Shown: in pieces, positions 8,001-17,900 of the stretch | How positions within the stretch are numbered: position 1 is the stretch's first letter | Layout of the letters: each line of letters starts with the position of its first letter | IMG/VR virus record: IMGVR_UViG_3300020451_000305 | Coordinates: 1 to 58,380 of that record | Source of the DNA: a virus | Strand: one strand, 5' to 3' | Length of the DNA stretch: 58,380 nucleotides | Translations under genes and position numbers: made by a program | Notes under the pieces: generated by a model | Seen by the model: only the letters and a program-made list of their open reading frames with translations | Database searches by the model: none | What the model was told of the DNA's origin: nothing

Positions 8001-11000
8001 TTGCATTATGATATAGAGCAAATCTTGATTGTGAATCATCCCAACCAAAGAAACCTAATTTTGCTGAACCATCATAATATCTAAACTCAATACCACGATC
8101 TTTATTATCATCTGTGCTAGGTGCTGTATCTCCACCAAGAGTTAGAATAGGATCATCTAACTGAGTGGTAACTGTATTGATTGTAGTTGTAGTACCATTT
8201 ACAGTTAAGTTTCCTTCAATGGTAGCGTTACCACCAACTTCTAGATCATTAGAACCAGAAAGGGTGACAGGTGCATTAAATGTGCTTGTAGCGTTGACCG
8301 AGAGGGCATCTCCTGACGCATCTCCAATAGTTGTTTGAGCTCCTGTAATGCTGAATTCACGGTTGAATACTGCATCTCCGTGGACTGTAACTGTTCCAGC
8401 AGTTGCTGAACCCAAACCACTTCTACCAGCAACGACGTTACCAGCAGGACTGACACTAAACTCAACGTTATCAGTACTTGCTTTCTTACCAACGTATAGG
8501 TTATCCCCGATGTGAAGATCAGTAGCAATACCACCACCGCCAAAGGATCTAAAGTTAGATGAGTTATCTTGTGCATAGTTAGGAGTATATGCGGCTGTTA
8601 CACCAGTTCTGAACTTATAACGAACTCTTAAGAAGTTCTGTGTGTTGAATGTCTCGTTAGATGAACCTTGGTCTTTCTGATTTATCTGTCCGTTGATGTA
8701 AATATCACTATTGAATAGTGTATTACCTTCAATATAACCACCACCATCTAATCTTAGAGCACCATAGTCACTACCTGTAATTATATAATTGTTATTTCCA
8801 TCTGTGCTTATTGTTGGAGTATCAGTACTTTCAAAGTGAATTAAAGATGCAACATTTAATGATCCTTCTATATCTGTATTACCAGATGTACTTTGTACTA
8901 CAAATTTATCAGCAGATCCATTATTTAATTTAAAGGTCTTACCAGTTGTATCAAGTATGATGTCATTATGGAATGTAGAAATGCCATCGACATCTAATAT
9001 GTTGTTTAGAGTTGTAGCTTGATCTACATCAAGGGTACTGTTGAATGTAACACCACTGTCTACATCAAGAGTACCATCTGTATGTGTGTTACCGTTGTCA
9101 GAATCTACATCAAATACACTGACACCAGCAGCAGTTTGAATATCAAATTTCTTATTATCTGCTTTTATGATTACATTGTCAGTTATAGTTGTTTCTAACT
9201 GAACATCTAATGTACCTTCAATAACTGTATTACCATTATCTGTATCAACTGTAAACTTATCTACACCCGCAGCAGTTTGTATTGCAAATTCTTTGTTATC
9301 TGCTTTAATAATTACATTATTATTAATTTCTGATTGACCTGCAATCGTAACAGTACCACCAACGTGTGCGTTCTCGGAAAGTCCAAGTCCACCAGTTACA
9401 ACTAATGTACCAGTTGTAGTTGATGAAGCACCTGTGTTTGTTGTTAGTCTGAGATTACCAGCGATGAGAGCAGCGTCTGTACCAGTAAATACTTCATTGG
9501 TGTTAGTGGCATTGTAGAGGAACCTAAAGCCACCAGTGCCATTCCAGATATTAGAGTCTGCGTAACTTTCGTCCCATCCATAAAAACCTACCCTTGCTTG
9601 TGTATCATAATAAGAAAACTCTACACCACGATCCTTGTTATCATCTGCAACAGGAGCAGTGTCACCACCTAGAACCATAATTGGATCATCGATAGTTACA
9701 ACAGTAGAGTTAACTGTTGTTGTAGTTCCATCTACTTGTAAGTCACCACGAATCTGAACTTTACCAGTTGCAGCATCGTCGTCACCTGGATCCAAGATCA
9801 TAGTAGTAGCAGTGCTACTAAGAGTATCGTCTTGGAATTGGAATCCTTCTACATTAACACGATTTGAAACATTTGTCGATGATATTGTTATGTCTTCGTC
9901 TGCTGTAATGTTAATACTAGCAGTACCAGCACCAGCGTTGTTTGAAATAATATCAAGCGTTCTATCAGTAGAGGAAGAGACATTGTGATGAATTTTAAGT
10001 GAACCAGCAGTCCTCTCAATAGTTTGTAGAGGAGTGTTACCTGGTCTGTCAAGTTTTATAAAAGCACCACTTATATTTGTATCGACATTGATATCTACTC
10101 CACCAGCATTACTATTATCGGTGTTATTAGCACTGAAGAGAAGACCACCAGAAGTGCTATTTACTTTTACATAATTAAGATAATCAAATCCTGTGTGTGC
10201 AGTGGAAGTTGTTAGTTCATTATCTAATTCAAAATCTTGAACTGTATTTCCATCAGTAAATGTAATTTTATTATTCTGTAACTGAGTATTATCAACACCC
10301 ATTGCAGCAATGGTTACGTGACCATTAGCATCTACATCAAAATCTTCTTGTGCAAATGATGCAAGACCTTTCTGTTCAGTTCCTTCAGCAGCACAATATC
10401 TCCAACCATTTGCATCACCTGTGCTATGAGTAGGTGCTCCACCACCAGCAGAAATAGTTTGAATAGCTTGATATACCTTAGAAGCATTTGCAATTATGGC
10501 ATAACGAGCATATGTAGTTCCAGCATCATAACTAGCATACTTAGATCCTTCTACTGCTGTAGCAATAGGTACGTTCTCTGCTAGTGTAATACGACCATAT
10601 CTATCAACACTAAACTTGGTTGTGTTAACAGTTTGTGTACCATAAGGTTCTGAGTTACTACCAGCAGCATTAACAGATGTTAATGATTCAACGTTATATG
10701 AACCAACAACAACTGCTGTGTCAGCAAGATCAATGAATGGGTTCTGTGAACTACCATCAGGTACTGTAAATATAATTCTTCCCGCACCGCCAGTTAACTG
10801 TCTAGTGGTTATATTTCCTTGAGATACTCTAGCAAGTAAACCAACTGTAGATAGTCCTGCTAATGATGTTAAGTCATCATCTAATGGTTGAGCATCAGTA
10901 ATACCATAGTTTGCAAGTGTAGATGCAAGTTCAGCACCAATAACCCTACCTTGTGAGTTAACCCTAACACGAGTGTATAGATCACTAGCATCAGGATCAG

Positions 11001-11400
11001 CAGGATTATAATGTGGAAGTGTTGTTATTAATGATAAGTCAGTTGTTAATGTAAGGTTTGATGATCCATCAAAAGAACCTGATCCAGTAACCTGACCAGC
11101 AAGTTGAATTTGTCTAGCGTTAGCAAGACGTGTGGCAGTTGCAGCGTTACCAATAACTGTTGCAGTTATAGCACCAGCTTGGAAGTTACCATCAGCGTCT
11201 CTTTTTACAAGTGTATTAGCAGCGTTTGATTCTGTTTCTAGTGGTCTCTCATATCTTAAACTATTCCACGGAGTTACTCCATCCCCGATTTTAATACGTG
11301 ATGTATCAATTTCAATACCAAGTTCACCCTGTGCCAAGATAGGGTTGATGTTTGCCCACTGTTGAGCACCATCACGTCTTAATTGAATTCTATTTGCCAT
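5044..11400 (-). CDS. Long tail fibre-like protein with Mtd-type N-terminus and tandem repeats
   Basis: 2118 residues. The first 55 residues (MANRIQLRRDGAQQWANINP, then LAQGELGIEIDTSRIKIGDGV) are the N-terminal fold seen in major tropism determinant and other phage receptor-binding fibres, where it attaches the fibre to the tail. The rest is low-charge, beta-rich, repetitive sequence: many GNTxIxGTLDV-type units, a duplicated block of roughly 130 residues (about 540-685 and 1055-1180) with DDPI(M/L)xLGGDTAP and DNKDRG, seven EGSTNLF-type repeats (about 1680-1965), and a C-terminus with two AYNDLTGKPTL units. A receptor-binding or long-fibre role is inferred. It has its own late promoter just upstream, after a terminator. 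I found no reverse transcriptase, so there is no sign of a diversity-generating system. Confidence 0.85.
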   Translation of the reverse strand: MANRIQLRRDGAQQWANINPILAQGELGIEIDTSRIKIGDGVTPWNSLRYERPLETESNAANTLVKRDADGNFQAGAITATVIGNAATATRLANARQIQLAGQVTGSGSFDGSSNLTLTTDLSLITTLPHYNPADPDASDLYTRVRVNSQGRVIGAELASTLANYGITDAQPLDDDLTSLAGLSTVGLLARVSQGNITTRQLTGGAGRIIFTVPDGSSQNPFIDLADTAVVVGSYNVESLTSVNAAGSNSEPYGTQTVNTTKFSVDRYGRITLAENVPIATAVEGSKYASYDAGTTYARYAIIANASKVYQAIQTISAGGGAPTHSTGDANGWRYCAAEGTEQKGLASFAQEDFDVDANGHVTIAAMGVDNTQLQNNKITFTDGNTVQDFELDNELTTSTAHTGFDYLNYVKVNSTSGGLLFSANNTDNSNAGGVDINVDTNISGAFIKLDRPGNTPLQTIERTAGSLKIHHNVSSSTDRTLDIISNNAGAGTASINITADEDITISSTNVSNRVNVEGFQFQDDTLSSTATTMILDPGDDDAATGKVQIRGDLQVDGTTTTVNSTVVTIDDPIMVLGGDTAPVADDNKDRGVEFSYYDTQARVGFYGWDESYADSNIWNGTGGFRFLYNATNTNEVFTGTDAALIAGNLRLTTNTGASSTTTGTLVVTGGLGLSENAHVGGTVTIAGQSEINNNVIIKADNKEFAIQTAAGVDKFTVDTDNGNTVIEGTLDVQLETTITDNVIIKADNKKFDIQTAAGVSVFDVDSDNGNTHTDGTLDVDSGVTFNSTLDVDQATTLNNILDVDGISTFHNDIILDTTGKTFKLNNGSADKFVVQSTSGNTDIEGSLNVASLIHFESTDTPTISTDGNNNYIITGSDYGALRLDGGGYIEGNTLFNSDIYINGQINQKDQGSSNETFNTQNFLRVRYKFRTGVTAAYTPNYAQDNSSNFRSFGGGGIATDLHIGDNLYVGKKASTDNVEFSVSPAGNVVAGRSGLGSATAGTVTVHGDAVFNREFSITGAQTTIGDASGDALSVNATSTFNAPVTLSGSNDLEVGGNATIEGNLTVNGTTTTINTVTTQLDDPILTLGGDTAPSTDDNKDRGIEFRYYDGSAKLGFFGWDDSQSRFALYHNATNTSEVFGGTRSGIDAGSIKLFDTTNATSPSTGTLIVGGGAGIGLDLRVGDDLFVVDDADIGGNLNVTGTFDVGDDLAVANNKFNVDAVTGNTTVAGTFGLTGIATLNSTVNIVGSGSNLTVAGTTSISGDFDIASTKFTVAAASGNTVIDGTLDVDEATNITSTFGVTGIVTATNSTAQSLSSGSHSAGGAFRLTGGAGIGGNVSIGGSARIYTDLTVDDDLLVKDVGEVQGLFKATNTADAGSATDTGASVRTAGGLAVAKKTFIGDDFNVGAGNFTVDGPTGNTTVAGTLGVTQNTNLSTFTASGIATLQSTLNLGGSLNINSSKFTVASVSGNTNIAGTLDVTNPVDFDSTLNVDGNADFNSGIDVTSGNATFAGLVQADNVTDSTGYSDASASISTDGGLSVKKKAYVGGNFSVGGAAGVKASILAASGNTDIKGTLNVDDAVTFGGTLGVTGQITGDVTGDVTGNADTATQVAVTETNNNALFYPAFMGGNTGNQSVHVDSANLRYNPFSNTLSVTNFISTTNFEVQGNMNITGLITFGESEVGSIANHNTDALTEGSTNLYFTDERVDDRVNNLFTAGTGITKVYDDAANSYTLSVTQVDINTDNVTEGSTNLFTTAARTRTHFVYGTGIQLNTDTISVTQSDINTDNVTEGSTNLFTTNTRTRSHFTYGNGIALSAGGELTVTESQIDTDNVTEGSTNLFTTAARTRTHFTYGTGITHSSGTLSVTQADIDTDNVTEGSSNLFTTAARTRTHFTYGTGIKLTTADLAIDFTEFDTDNVSEGSTNLYFTNARADARIAAANTDDLSEGSTNLYYTNARADARVVAGITGKLDASAISTFGLTLVDDASASAARTTLGLGSAATTASSAYATAAQGTLAASATQPGDLATVATSGAYNDLTGKPTLFSGAYNDLTGKPTLGTAAATASTAYATAAQGTKADANDADIDDIYTQLVAIGNNAAITTVAQLKTALLALARS
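5510..6350 (-). repeat. Seven tandem EGSTNL repeats inside the fibre gene
   Basis: The encoded protein repeats a unit of about 40 residues of the form TDNVTEGSTNLFTTAARTRT followed by HFTYGTGI and a short linker. I count seven copies. The four central ones are closest; the first and the last two have the variant NLYFT/NLYYT with R(V/A)DDR or ARADAR. The DNA is likewise repetitive, so recombination could change copy number. Such units form slender beta-structured shafts in other fibres. Confidence 0.8.
7850..8222 (-). repeat. Second copy of the duplicated fibre block
   Basis: Encodes VNGTTTTINTVTTQLDDPIL, LGGDTAPSTDDNKDRGIEF and NATNTSEVFGGTRSGIDAGS, paralogous to the block at 9345-9762 in the same gene. 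The two copies have diverged clearly, so the duplication is not recent. Confidence 0.75.
9345..9762 (-). repeat. First copy of the duplicated fibre block
   Basis: Encodes VDGTTTTVNSTVVTIDDPIM, LGGDTAPVADDNKDRGVEF, FYGWDESY and NATNTNEVFTGTDAALIAGN. The copy at 7850-8222 shares the order and spacing of these motifs but lacks a few residues around the FYGWDE/FFGWDD region. Confidence 0.75.
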
Positions 11401-11441
11401 TGGTTATGGTATCCTACATTTCGGACAATATGCCTCCAAGA

Positions 11442-11449
11442 TATTTATA
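11442..11449 (-). promoter_or_regulatory. Late promoter, exact TATAAATA
   Basis: The minus strand reads TATAAATA, the T4 late-promoter consensus recognised by the gp55/gp33/gp45 system. It lies 41 bases before the ATG of the long fibre gene and directly after a hairpin terminator that isolates it from the upstream transcript. The leader holds AGGA about 11 bases before the ATG. Motif, spacing and isolation together make this the best-supported late promoter in the window. Confidence 0.8.
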
Positions 11450-11450
11450 A

Positions 11451-11477
11451 CCGTTAAAAAGAGACCTTTCGGTCTCC
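11451..11477 (-). terminator. Rho-independent terminator
   Basis: On the minus strand: GAGACC, loop GAAA, GGTCTC, then TTTTTAA. A 6-bp GC-rich stem (extendable by a G-U pair) with a GNRA-type tetraloop and a U-run is a textbook intrinsic terminator. It starts 8 bases after the stop of the 72-residue gene and ends just before the late promoter of the fibre gene, so it closes the gp8/DUF4815/coiled-coil unit. Confidence 0.88.
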
Positions 11478-11484
11478 TCTTATG

Positions 11485-11703
11485 TTATGCTCCCCCTGCT
11501 TCAACATTGTCAACAGTAGGTTCACCATCTTTGAGGATGTACTCCAGCGTTTCTATAGCACCTTGGAGTTTTAGTGCTTGTTGTTCATTCTGTCGAATCT
11601 TCTGAGCCATCTGTTGGTTCTCATCGACATATGCTTTTAATCTAGTTTTGAAATCAGAAAGTAGTTTTTCCTGATCTACAGTTTCAGGTGCGTCAGCAGT
11701 CAT
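11485..11703 (-). CDS. Small coiled-coil protein, last gene before the terminator
   Basis: 72 residues, acidic overall. Residues 10-58 (EKLLSDFKTRLKAYVDENQQ, then QQALKLQGAIETLEYILKDG) form a likely coiled coil. Its ATG overlaps the TGA of the upstream 76-residue gene (ATGA), and the hairpin terminator follows the stop. I do not recognise a family. Position between a DUF4815-like baseplate protein and a long fibre would suit a fibre-assembly chaperone or small structural adaptor, which is inference. Confidence 0.75.
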   Translation of the reverse strand: MTADAPETVDQEKLLSDFKTRLKAYVDENQQMAQKIRQNEQQALKLQGAIETLEYILKDGEPTVDNVEAGGA

Positions 11704-11930
11704 TTGTTTAATAAAGATTGTTTAATTAAGTTTTTCAACTCAGATAATTCTGATTTTAGCACATCCATATCTTTTTGCATAGTTTCGATTTTGAGATCTT
11801 TCTCTTGTCGTCTCTTAGCAGCAGATCCTGGAGGGGTTGCTTTTGTATTTAGTATGGCACCAGACTTGGTGTCTCGTACTAAATCAGGTTTACCTTTTAC
11901 GTGTTGAAAGTCAGGTTTCTTAGAGGTCAC
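11700..11930 (-). CDS. Small protein with C-terminal coiled coil
   Basis: 76 residues. The N-terminal half is basic and apparently unstructured (MTSKKPDFQHVKGKPDLVRD). Residues 38-76 (RRQEKDLKIETMQKDMDVLK, then SELSELKNLIKQSLLNK) are a strongly predicted coiled coil. It overlaps the stop of the 2404-residue gene by 11 bases and the following gene as ATGA. The paired small coiled-coil genes are probably translated together. No known family identified. Confidence 0.75.
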   Translation of the reverse strand: MTSKKPDFQHVKGKPDLVRDTKSGAILNTKATPPGSAAKRRQEKDLKIETMQKDMDVLKSELSELKNLIKQSLLNK

Positions 11931-14900
11931 TTAAAGCTAATACACGAAGGTTTTTAATTTCGGGTACGTATGCTTGGTTTCGAGATGTCATAATAATTTT
12001 AATCTGAGCAGCAGTGAATTCAGCACCTGTATAGGTGTATTCTAAATCCCTGAGAAGATATGCTTCAGTCTTTTGAACTGTCTTATCTTCCAATCCGTTT
12101 CCGTTAAAATATATATACCCTATTTCATCGAAAGTAATAGACGCACCAACAGGTTGTATACGATACATAACGTGAATTTCAGTATCAGGATGTCTCCATC
12201 CCTCAAACTGAACCTTCAAGGTATTCGCTGGATTCAGTAAGTTCATAGTCTTACTGATGTAAACAGCATCATTCTTATCACCACTTCTTTGCTCTGCGTT
12301 AGAATTAGCAGGATCAATCTGGTTGATTCTATTAGAAGTTGTAATTAATGAACAACGATCTGTATCAACCACAGGTGACAAGTTAGCGTTAGTTGAACTC
12401 ATTAGTAAGTTCATAGTCAATGACTTAGAACCACTTAGTTTTGCATCTTCGTTAACTTTAGAACATACCAATTTAGGGAATGTCATATAGTTATCTTCGT
12501 TTGCAATACAGTCTAAGTACACACCATCATTAATGAATGATGCTTCACTTACGTTTGCACCATTAAGTATGGATGTAGCAGAGACTGCGTTCAATCTAGG
12601 AATAATTTCCGTTTCAGGGAAGTTATTCATCTCAAGTTGTGGATAGAACTGTTCAAACTGAATGTTTTGTGTAGCAGTAACATCTTCACCACCATTCTGA
12701 ACTCCATTTGTAGATACAGATGTGACTGCAACCTTATATGAGTCAAGAGTTGGTGAACCAATAGCAGTGTGTAACTTGTTAATTTCTGTTAGAGGAATAC
12801 CATCTAAGTTATAGCACTCAATAATACTTGTATTACTATGTGCTAACGCAGCAGTTCCAGCTTTACCACGAGAACCAGAAGGTAATGTAATAATCTTACC
12901 GTCAGTTGATATATTACTATACTCAATAATTTCAAAATGTTTCTGACTAATTTCAGGATCACGAATAATAATGAATCCAGTGTTACTTGTCGCAACAGCA
13001 GCACCATTGATCGTTGTATGGAACGCTGAAGCATCTTGAACGTGTAACTGGAAGGTTCCTGAAACCGCATCCGCAGCTGTAATACCATTTGTATGATATG
13101 CAGAGTCAATGATTGTAGGAGCAACTTCTGAAATTACACCTTCTAGTCGTACATTATTAGCAGTATCGTGCATACAATGGTTAGCGTGCATCACTTCGAT
13201 CTCAGTAGCTTGGTTAAAGTATGAGATAGGAGCAGCAGGATAATCGTTGATATCATCTCCTGTTGCTGTTATACCACCAGCAGCGATAGTTCCTGATCCA
13301 GTTGTAGCACCACTTGTTGTTTGTGTTATAGCATCACCCACAGTGAACGTACCTGTAACAGATTTAATTGAAACAACACCAGTTCCTGAATTAAATGCAG
13401 TCACCATACCTGATGCTCCTGAACCGTTTGTTATTGTATTGTTTGCATCGAATGTACCTGTAACACCAGTCAGTGTAATATCAGCAAGTGATCTAGAAGA
13501 TACAAGTCTATAGATGTAACTAGCACCAGATGCAACACCTTCTCTAAAGGTTCCTGCAACGTCATCTACGATGATGTAAGCATTAGATGACCCTTGTACA
13601 CCTTGTACAACTTGTCTGATGATAGCAGACGGTACAGGGGATGTATCAGTCTGTGTAATCTCAGCACCAATAGTAAAGTTTGCTTGGTGATCAGAAAGAA
13701 TAATCTTAATCTCTGGTTTTAGAGTTCTGATTGGATTTGCTCTTAGTTGAGAAATACCACTGTTACCTATAGCAAGTTCAGCATTATTGAATACAGCAGT
13801 ACCTGTTGAGTTAGCAGTAAATTGTGCTTTATATAATATGAATTTTAAATCTTCATACTGGTCAGCAGTCCAAGTAGATGCGTTCTGTGATTTGAATAGA
13901 ACACCAGCATAGGGTTGTTCAGAGATCGTTCTGTCATTAGTAACATCATCCTCACCCATTCTTGATATCCAGAGTTTGAATTCGTTAGAGTCAGAAAGAA
14001 CAACTAAACAGTATTCTCTATTTTCTGTAACGTATACAGGTGAATCAAATGTAAATTTAGTAGCGACTGTTCCATTCTCAGATAGATTGATCTGTGAAGG
14101 TAAAAGTGTAACGTCAGAGAAAGCAAGAACTTTAGTGGTTGGATAACCATTTGCCATCTCTCTAACCTGTACTGATACAGGAATTCTCTCATCTCTTGTA
14201 TTGAAATATAACTCACAACTTGTTAAGAATGCACCACCTTTAGATTCAACCAAGAATGATTGTGCAAGAGGGTCATACCAACCTGTGTCTCTAGTTACGT
14301 TACTTGTAGTATTATTAACAGTTCTATCTTGTGTAACTGTATCTCTTACAATATCAGCATTTCTAACAGCAAAGATTGTTGTCTGTTTAGTTTCAATAAC
14401 ACCTGACGCAACATAGTTAGCAGATGCAGCAGAGTCAACTTGACCTGGTACTCTAGAGTCAGTATCTGATGTAGTAAGTCTTACAACACGTGTACCTGTA
14501 GCAAATCTTGGGTTAGTTGATACACGTGGATTTGGTACCCACATAATACCTTCCATATCACCGTTAGTGTTTGCAACTAAACGTTTTGTCTTAACAACAG
14601 CACGAGCACCAGATGTTTGTCCTACAAGAATCTCAGTTTCCTGTGGATTACCATAATATGCACCAGCAACTGTTTCTGACATTGTTTTAGTATCAATGTT
14701 TAAGAAACCTGTTGTAGAAGCATAAGATGTTGGAAGATCAGATCCATCATAAGGTGATTTACCATCATCAAATCCTGTCTCAGGACTTACAATTTTTAAT
14801 CTACATCCAGATGTTTGACCTATAACAGTTTCATCAGTAACAAATGGTGTGTTATTTGTACGACTATCATCAACTGGGTTCTTAATAACTTCAATCAATC

Positions 14901-17900
14901 TTGGTGTAGTGTAGAAGTTTACATCTACATTATCGATGAAAGCATAGAATCTTGTATTTGGTTTTAGACGTTGAATCTTAAACGCAATGTTTCTTGATCT
15001 AATAAAAGGTATTACTGTTTTTTCTAAAGTACGATCACCCATATTCTGACGATCAATTCTAGGTGTAACTCTACTTCTGATACCAGAACGTGACTGGTTA
15101 CTTACAGTGTTTGTAGTTGTTGTAGTAATTCTTCTAATATATGGCCACCTACCTCTTCTCATAGTCTGTGTATCAGATCTACTAGAAGCAGAAGACCAGT
15201 TTGTTCTCCAAGAGTTCCACTGTGTTGGAATAAATCCAGTGTTTACATCACCACCAAGACGTTGGATACTAGCAGTAAAGTCACCTTCAATATTAACAAC
15301 TCTATCTGGTACTCTACGTGTATCAACCCAGTCATCAGAAGATGGATATAAATCTAATCTACCAATATAAGCAAACACGTTGAATGGGTTTACATTCTCA
15401 ACTCTAGAAGCATATGGTTGAACAATAAATGTACTTTCAACATATGGAAGTGTTAAAGTTCCTGTTGAATGAAGAGTAACACTACTAGATGCAGTGGCAT
15501 TATATTCTAGAGGTACGTTCGTTGTATAATGGGACGCACGCATATTACCATCAGCAAAGTCTAGAGCACAAGCAAAGTCTTCGTGTGTTGATTCAGCTGA
15601 GTCAAAACTTGTAAAATTATCTACAAGGAATCCGTTTTTAAATTTATCAAAACCATCACTATCTTTGATAGGTAGAGATGCAGTTTCAAGTTCAAGAAGT
15701 GATAGTGAAGTATAATATTCTAAGTTATCAACTCTTCTTTCAATAAGACCGATATCACGCATAGTAAATCGTCTATTGTTTTCTCTAACAATATGAACTC
15801 CTTCAGGACCATATCCATATGGTTCGTGATATAAAGTAGCAAGTAACATTGCATTATCAATATTACCAGGTACATCATCTGCCTCACCAGGTATACCCTT
15901 TGCAACTTTGAATCCTTGCTGGTCTGTTAAGAATAACTTATCAATTCTTCCAACATAATAATCATAGTCACAACGGAAATCTGATTCTGGTTTTGGAATA
16001 TCAATAACCGTGGCGTTATTTGCAACACCACCTGAAGCAAATCCTCTATCTTTAAAGTCTAACGATGCACAGTTAACATAGTATGGTGAACTAACAGTTC
16101 CTGATCCAGATAAAACTGGAGTAACGGCAGGACGGAAATCAAGAACATCTCTGAGCTCTCTTGTTTCACCAGCAAATTTAATTGATGGAATATCTTTATA
16201 ATCAATACCAACGTATGACTGTGATGCAAAATAGTCACCTGTTGCTTCGTGTGTGAATCTGTCAAAAACTATCATCAATTTACGAAGAGGTGCACCAGCA
16301 GCAGCAAACTTAATTAGTTTAGATATGTCATAATAATGACCTTGCTGGTTAGGATCTAAGTAAAAGCTATCTGTAATATTACGAGAACCATTATTAATTG
16401 ATCCATCAGCATCATTAATAAGACCACTAATTATATTACCATTAGCATCGAAACCTTGTACAGTTTCACCAAGTGAGAATAGACTTTCATTTTCATATAC
16501 AAAATGACAAACATATGAAACAGAGTTAAAGTTTACAACACGTGCCTTTGCTTTAGATGTCTGTCCTTCAATAATTGTACCTTTGTTAAAGATAGTCGCT
16601 GCTTGCATTGTCAAGTTTGGAATAACAGCAGCATTATCATCATTTGATTCATATACAGCGTGTATATTATAAACGTCTGTAGATCCTAAAGATATTTCTT
16701 CATCTTCAATACGAGTTCCATACAATGATCCGTATGTCAAACCATATTTAACATTATCAGATGAGTTAGCAGTTTTCTCTACCTTCATACATTCCATCTC
16801 AGTTGCATTTTTAAGTTTCTTCTCAGCTGAGTTTTTAGAAACTGATGCAACTAAACGTACTGTATTTACACCTGTAAGACCAGATACTGTTAAGGAAGTT
16901 CTCGGTGTACCTGTGCTATTAAATGAGAGGTTGCTTTCGATGTCGATAAGTGTTCCTGCGGTTGGTGCGAGTTCCACCAAGGCGTAATGATCTTTATCAT
17001 ATGCCAAAAACTGTTCGTCTGCTGGTAAGGAAATAGTAAAGTCATTTGCTCCTGTAACTGTAATGTCGTCAAATGAACGTGCAACTATCGCAGATTCATC
17101 TGAGATGGACTTGATTGATTCTTTGGGCATCTCAATCATTAAATCAGCAGTTTCTCTATCATAGATTTGTGGTCTTTGACGAACCATAAATCCATAATCT
17201 CCTGCTGGAATATTGTTACCACTATAAGTTGCTGTAGTTGCACTTGTTAGATTGTTATCAATATTTGTTCCTGATAAGTTGATAAGATCAATGTATAACG
17301 TATTGCTATTGTTAAACGTTAATTGATCACCTGGTCTGAGGTCTAAAGTAAAGTTAGACTGTGTACCAGTAATAGTACCAGTACCACCACTAGAACTAAC
17401 ATTAAAGTTAGATCCAAGAATGATTGTTTCTTGATCTAATAAGAAATCACCAGCAAAAATAACTGCATTAGTATCAGGATCTTTACCGATCATTCCTTTA
17501 GCATCAGTTATTTCGTGTGTAAATGTTTCAACAACAGTTCCAATTTCTACACCATCTCTCTCAATAACTTCACCAGTTTTAAACTGTCCATATGACTGAT
17601 ACAATTTAATAAGATCAACACCATTATAATCTGCCTCTACAAATGCTTTTGCTTTAGAAGTACGTCCTCTAATAACGTGACCTTGTGCTACTGTTACACT
17701 TTGACTTAACTTCATCAAAGTTAGTGGTTGTAGATCAAATACGTATGCTTTGAATACTGTAGAAGAAGATGTTACGTTAGTACCATTGTGATATTCATAT
17801 GCAGCAACACGACCATAACCAATAATATTACCAGTTGCAGATAAAGATCCATTAGGTTTAACATCTCTAAATTCAACAACTTGATAGTTTGATGTAATAC

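Noticed and set aside
5135-8011. Plus-strand ORFs of 67-180 codons opposite the fibre gene
   Set aside because: They are low-complexity Ala/Val/Pro translations that mirror the repetitive GCA/ACA/GTT codons of the minus-strand fibre. They lack ribosome sites and resemble no protein.
5044-11400. A diversity-generating retroelement, suggested by the Mtd-like N-terminus of the fibre
   Set aside because: No reverse transcriptase, accessory protein or template repeat is visible in the window, and the fibre C-terminus is a simple AYNDLTGKPTL repeat rather than a C-type lectin variable region.
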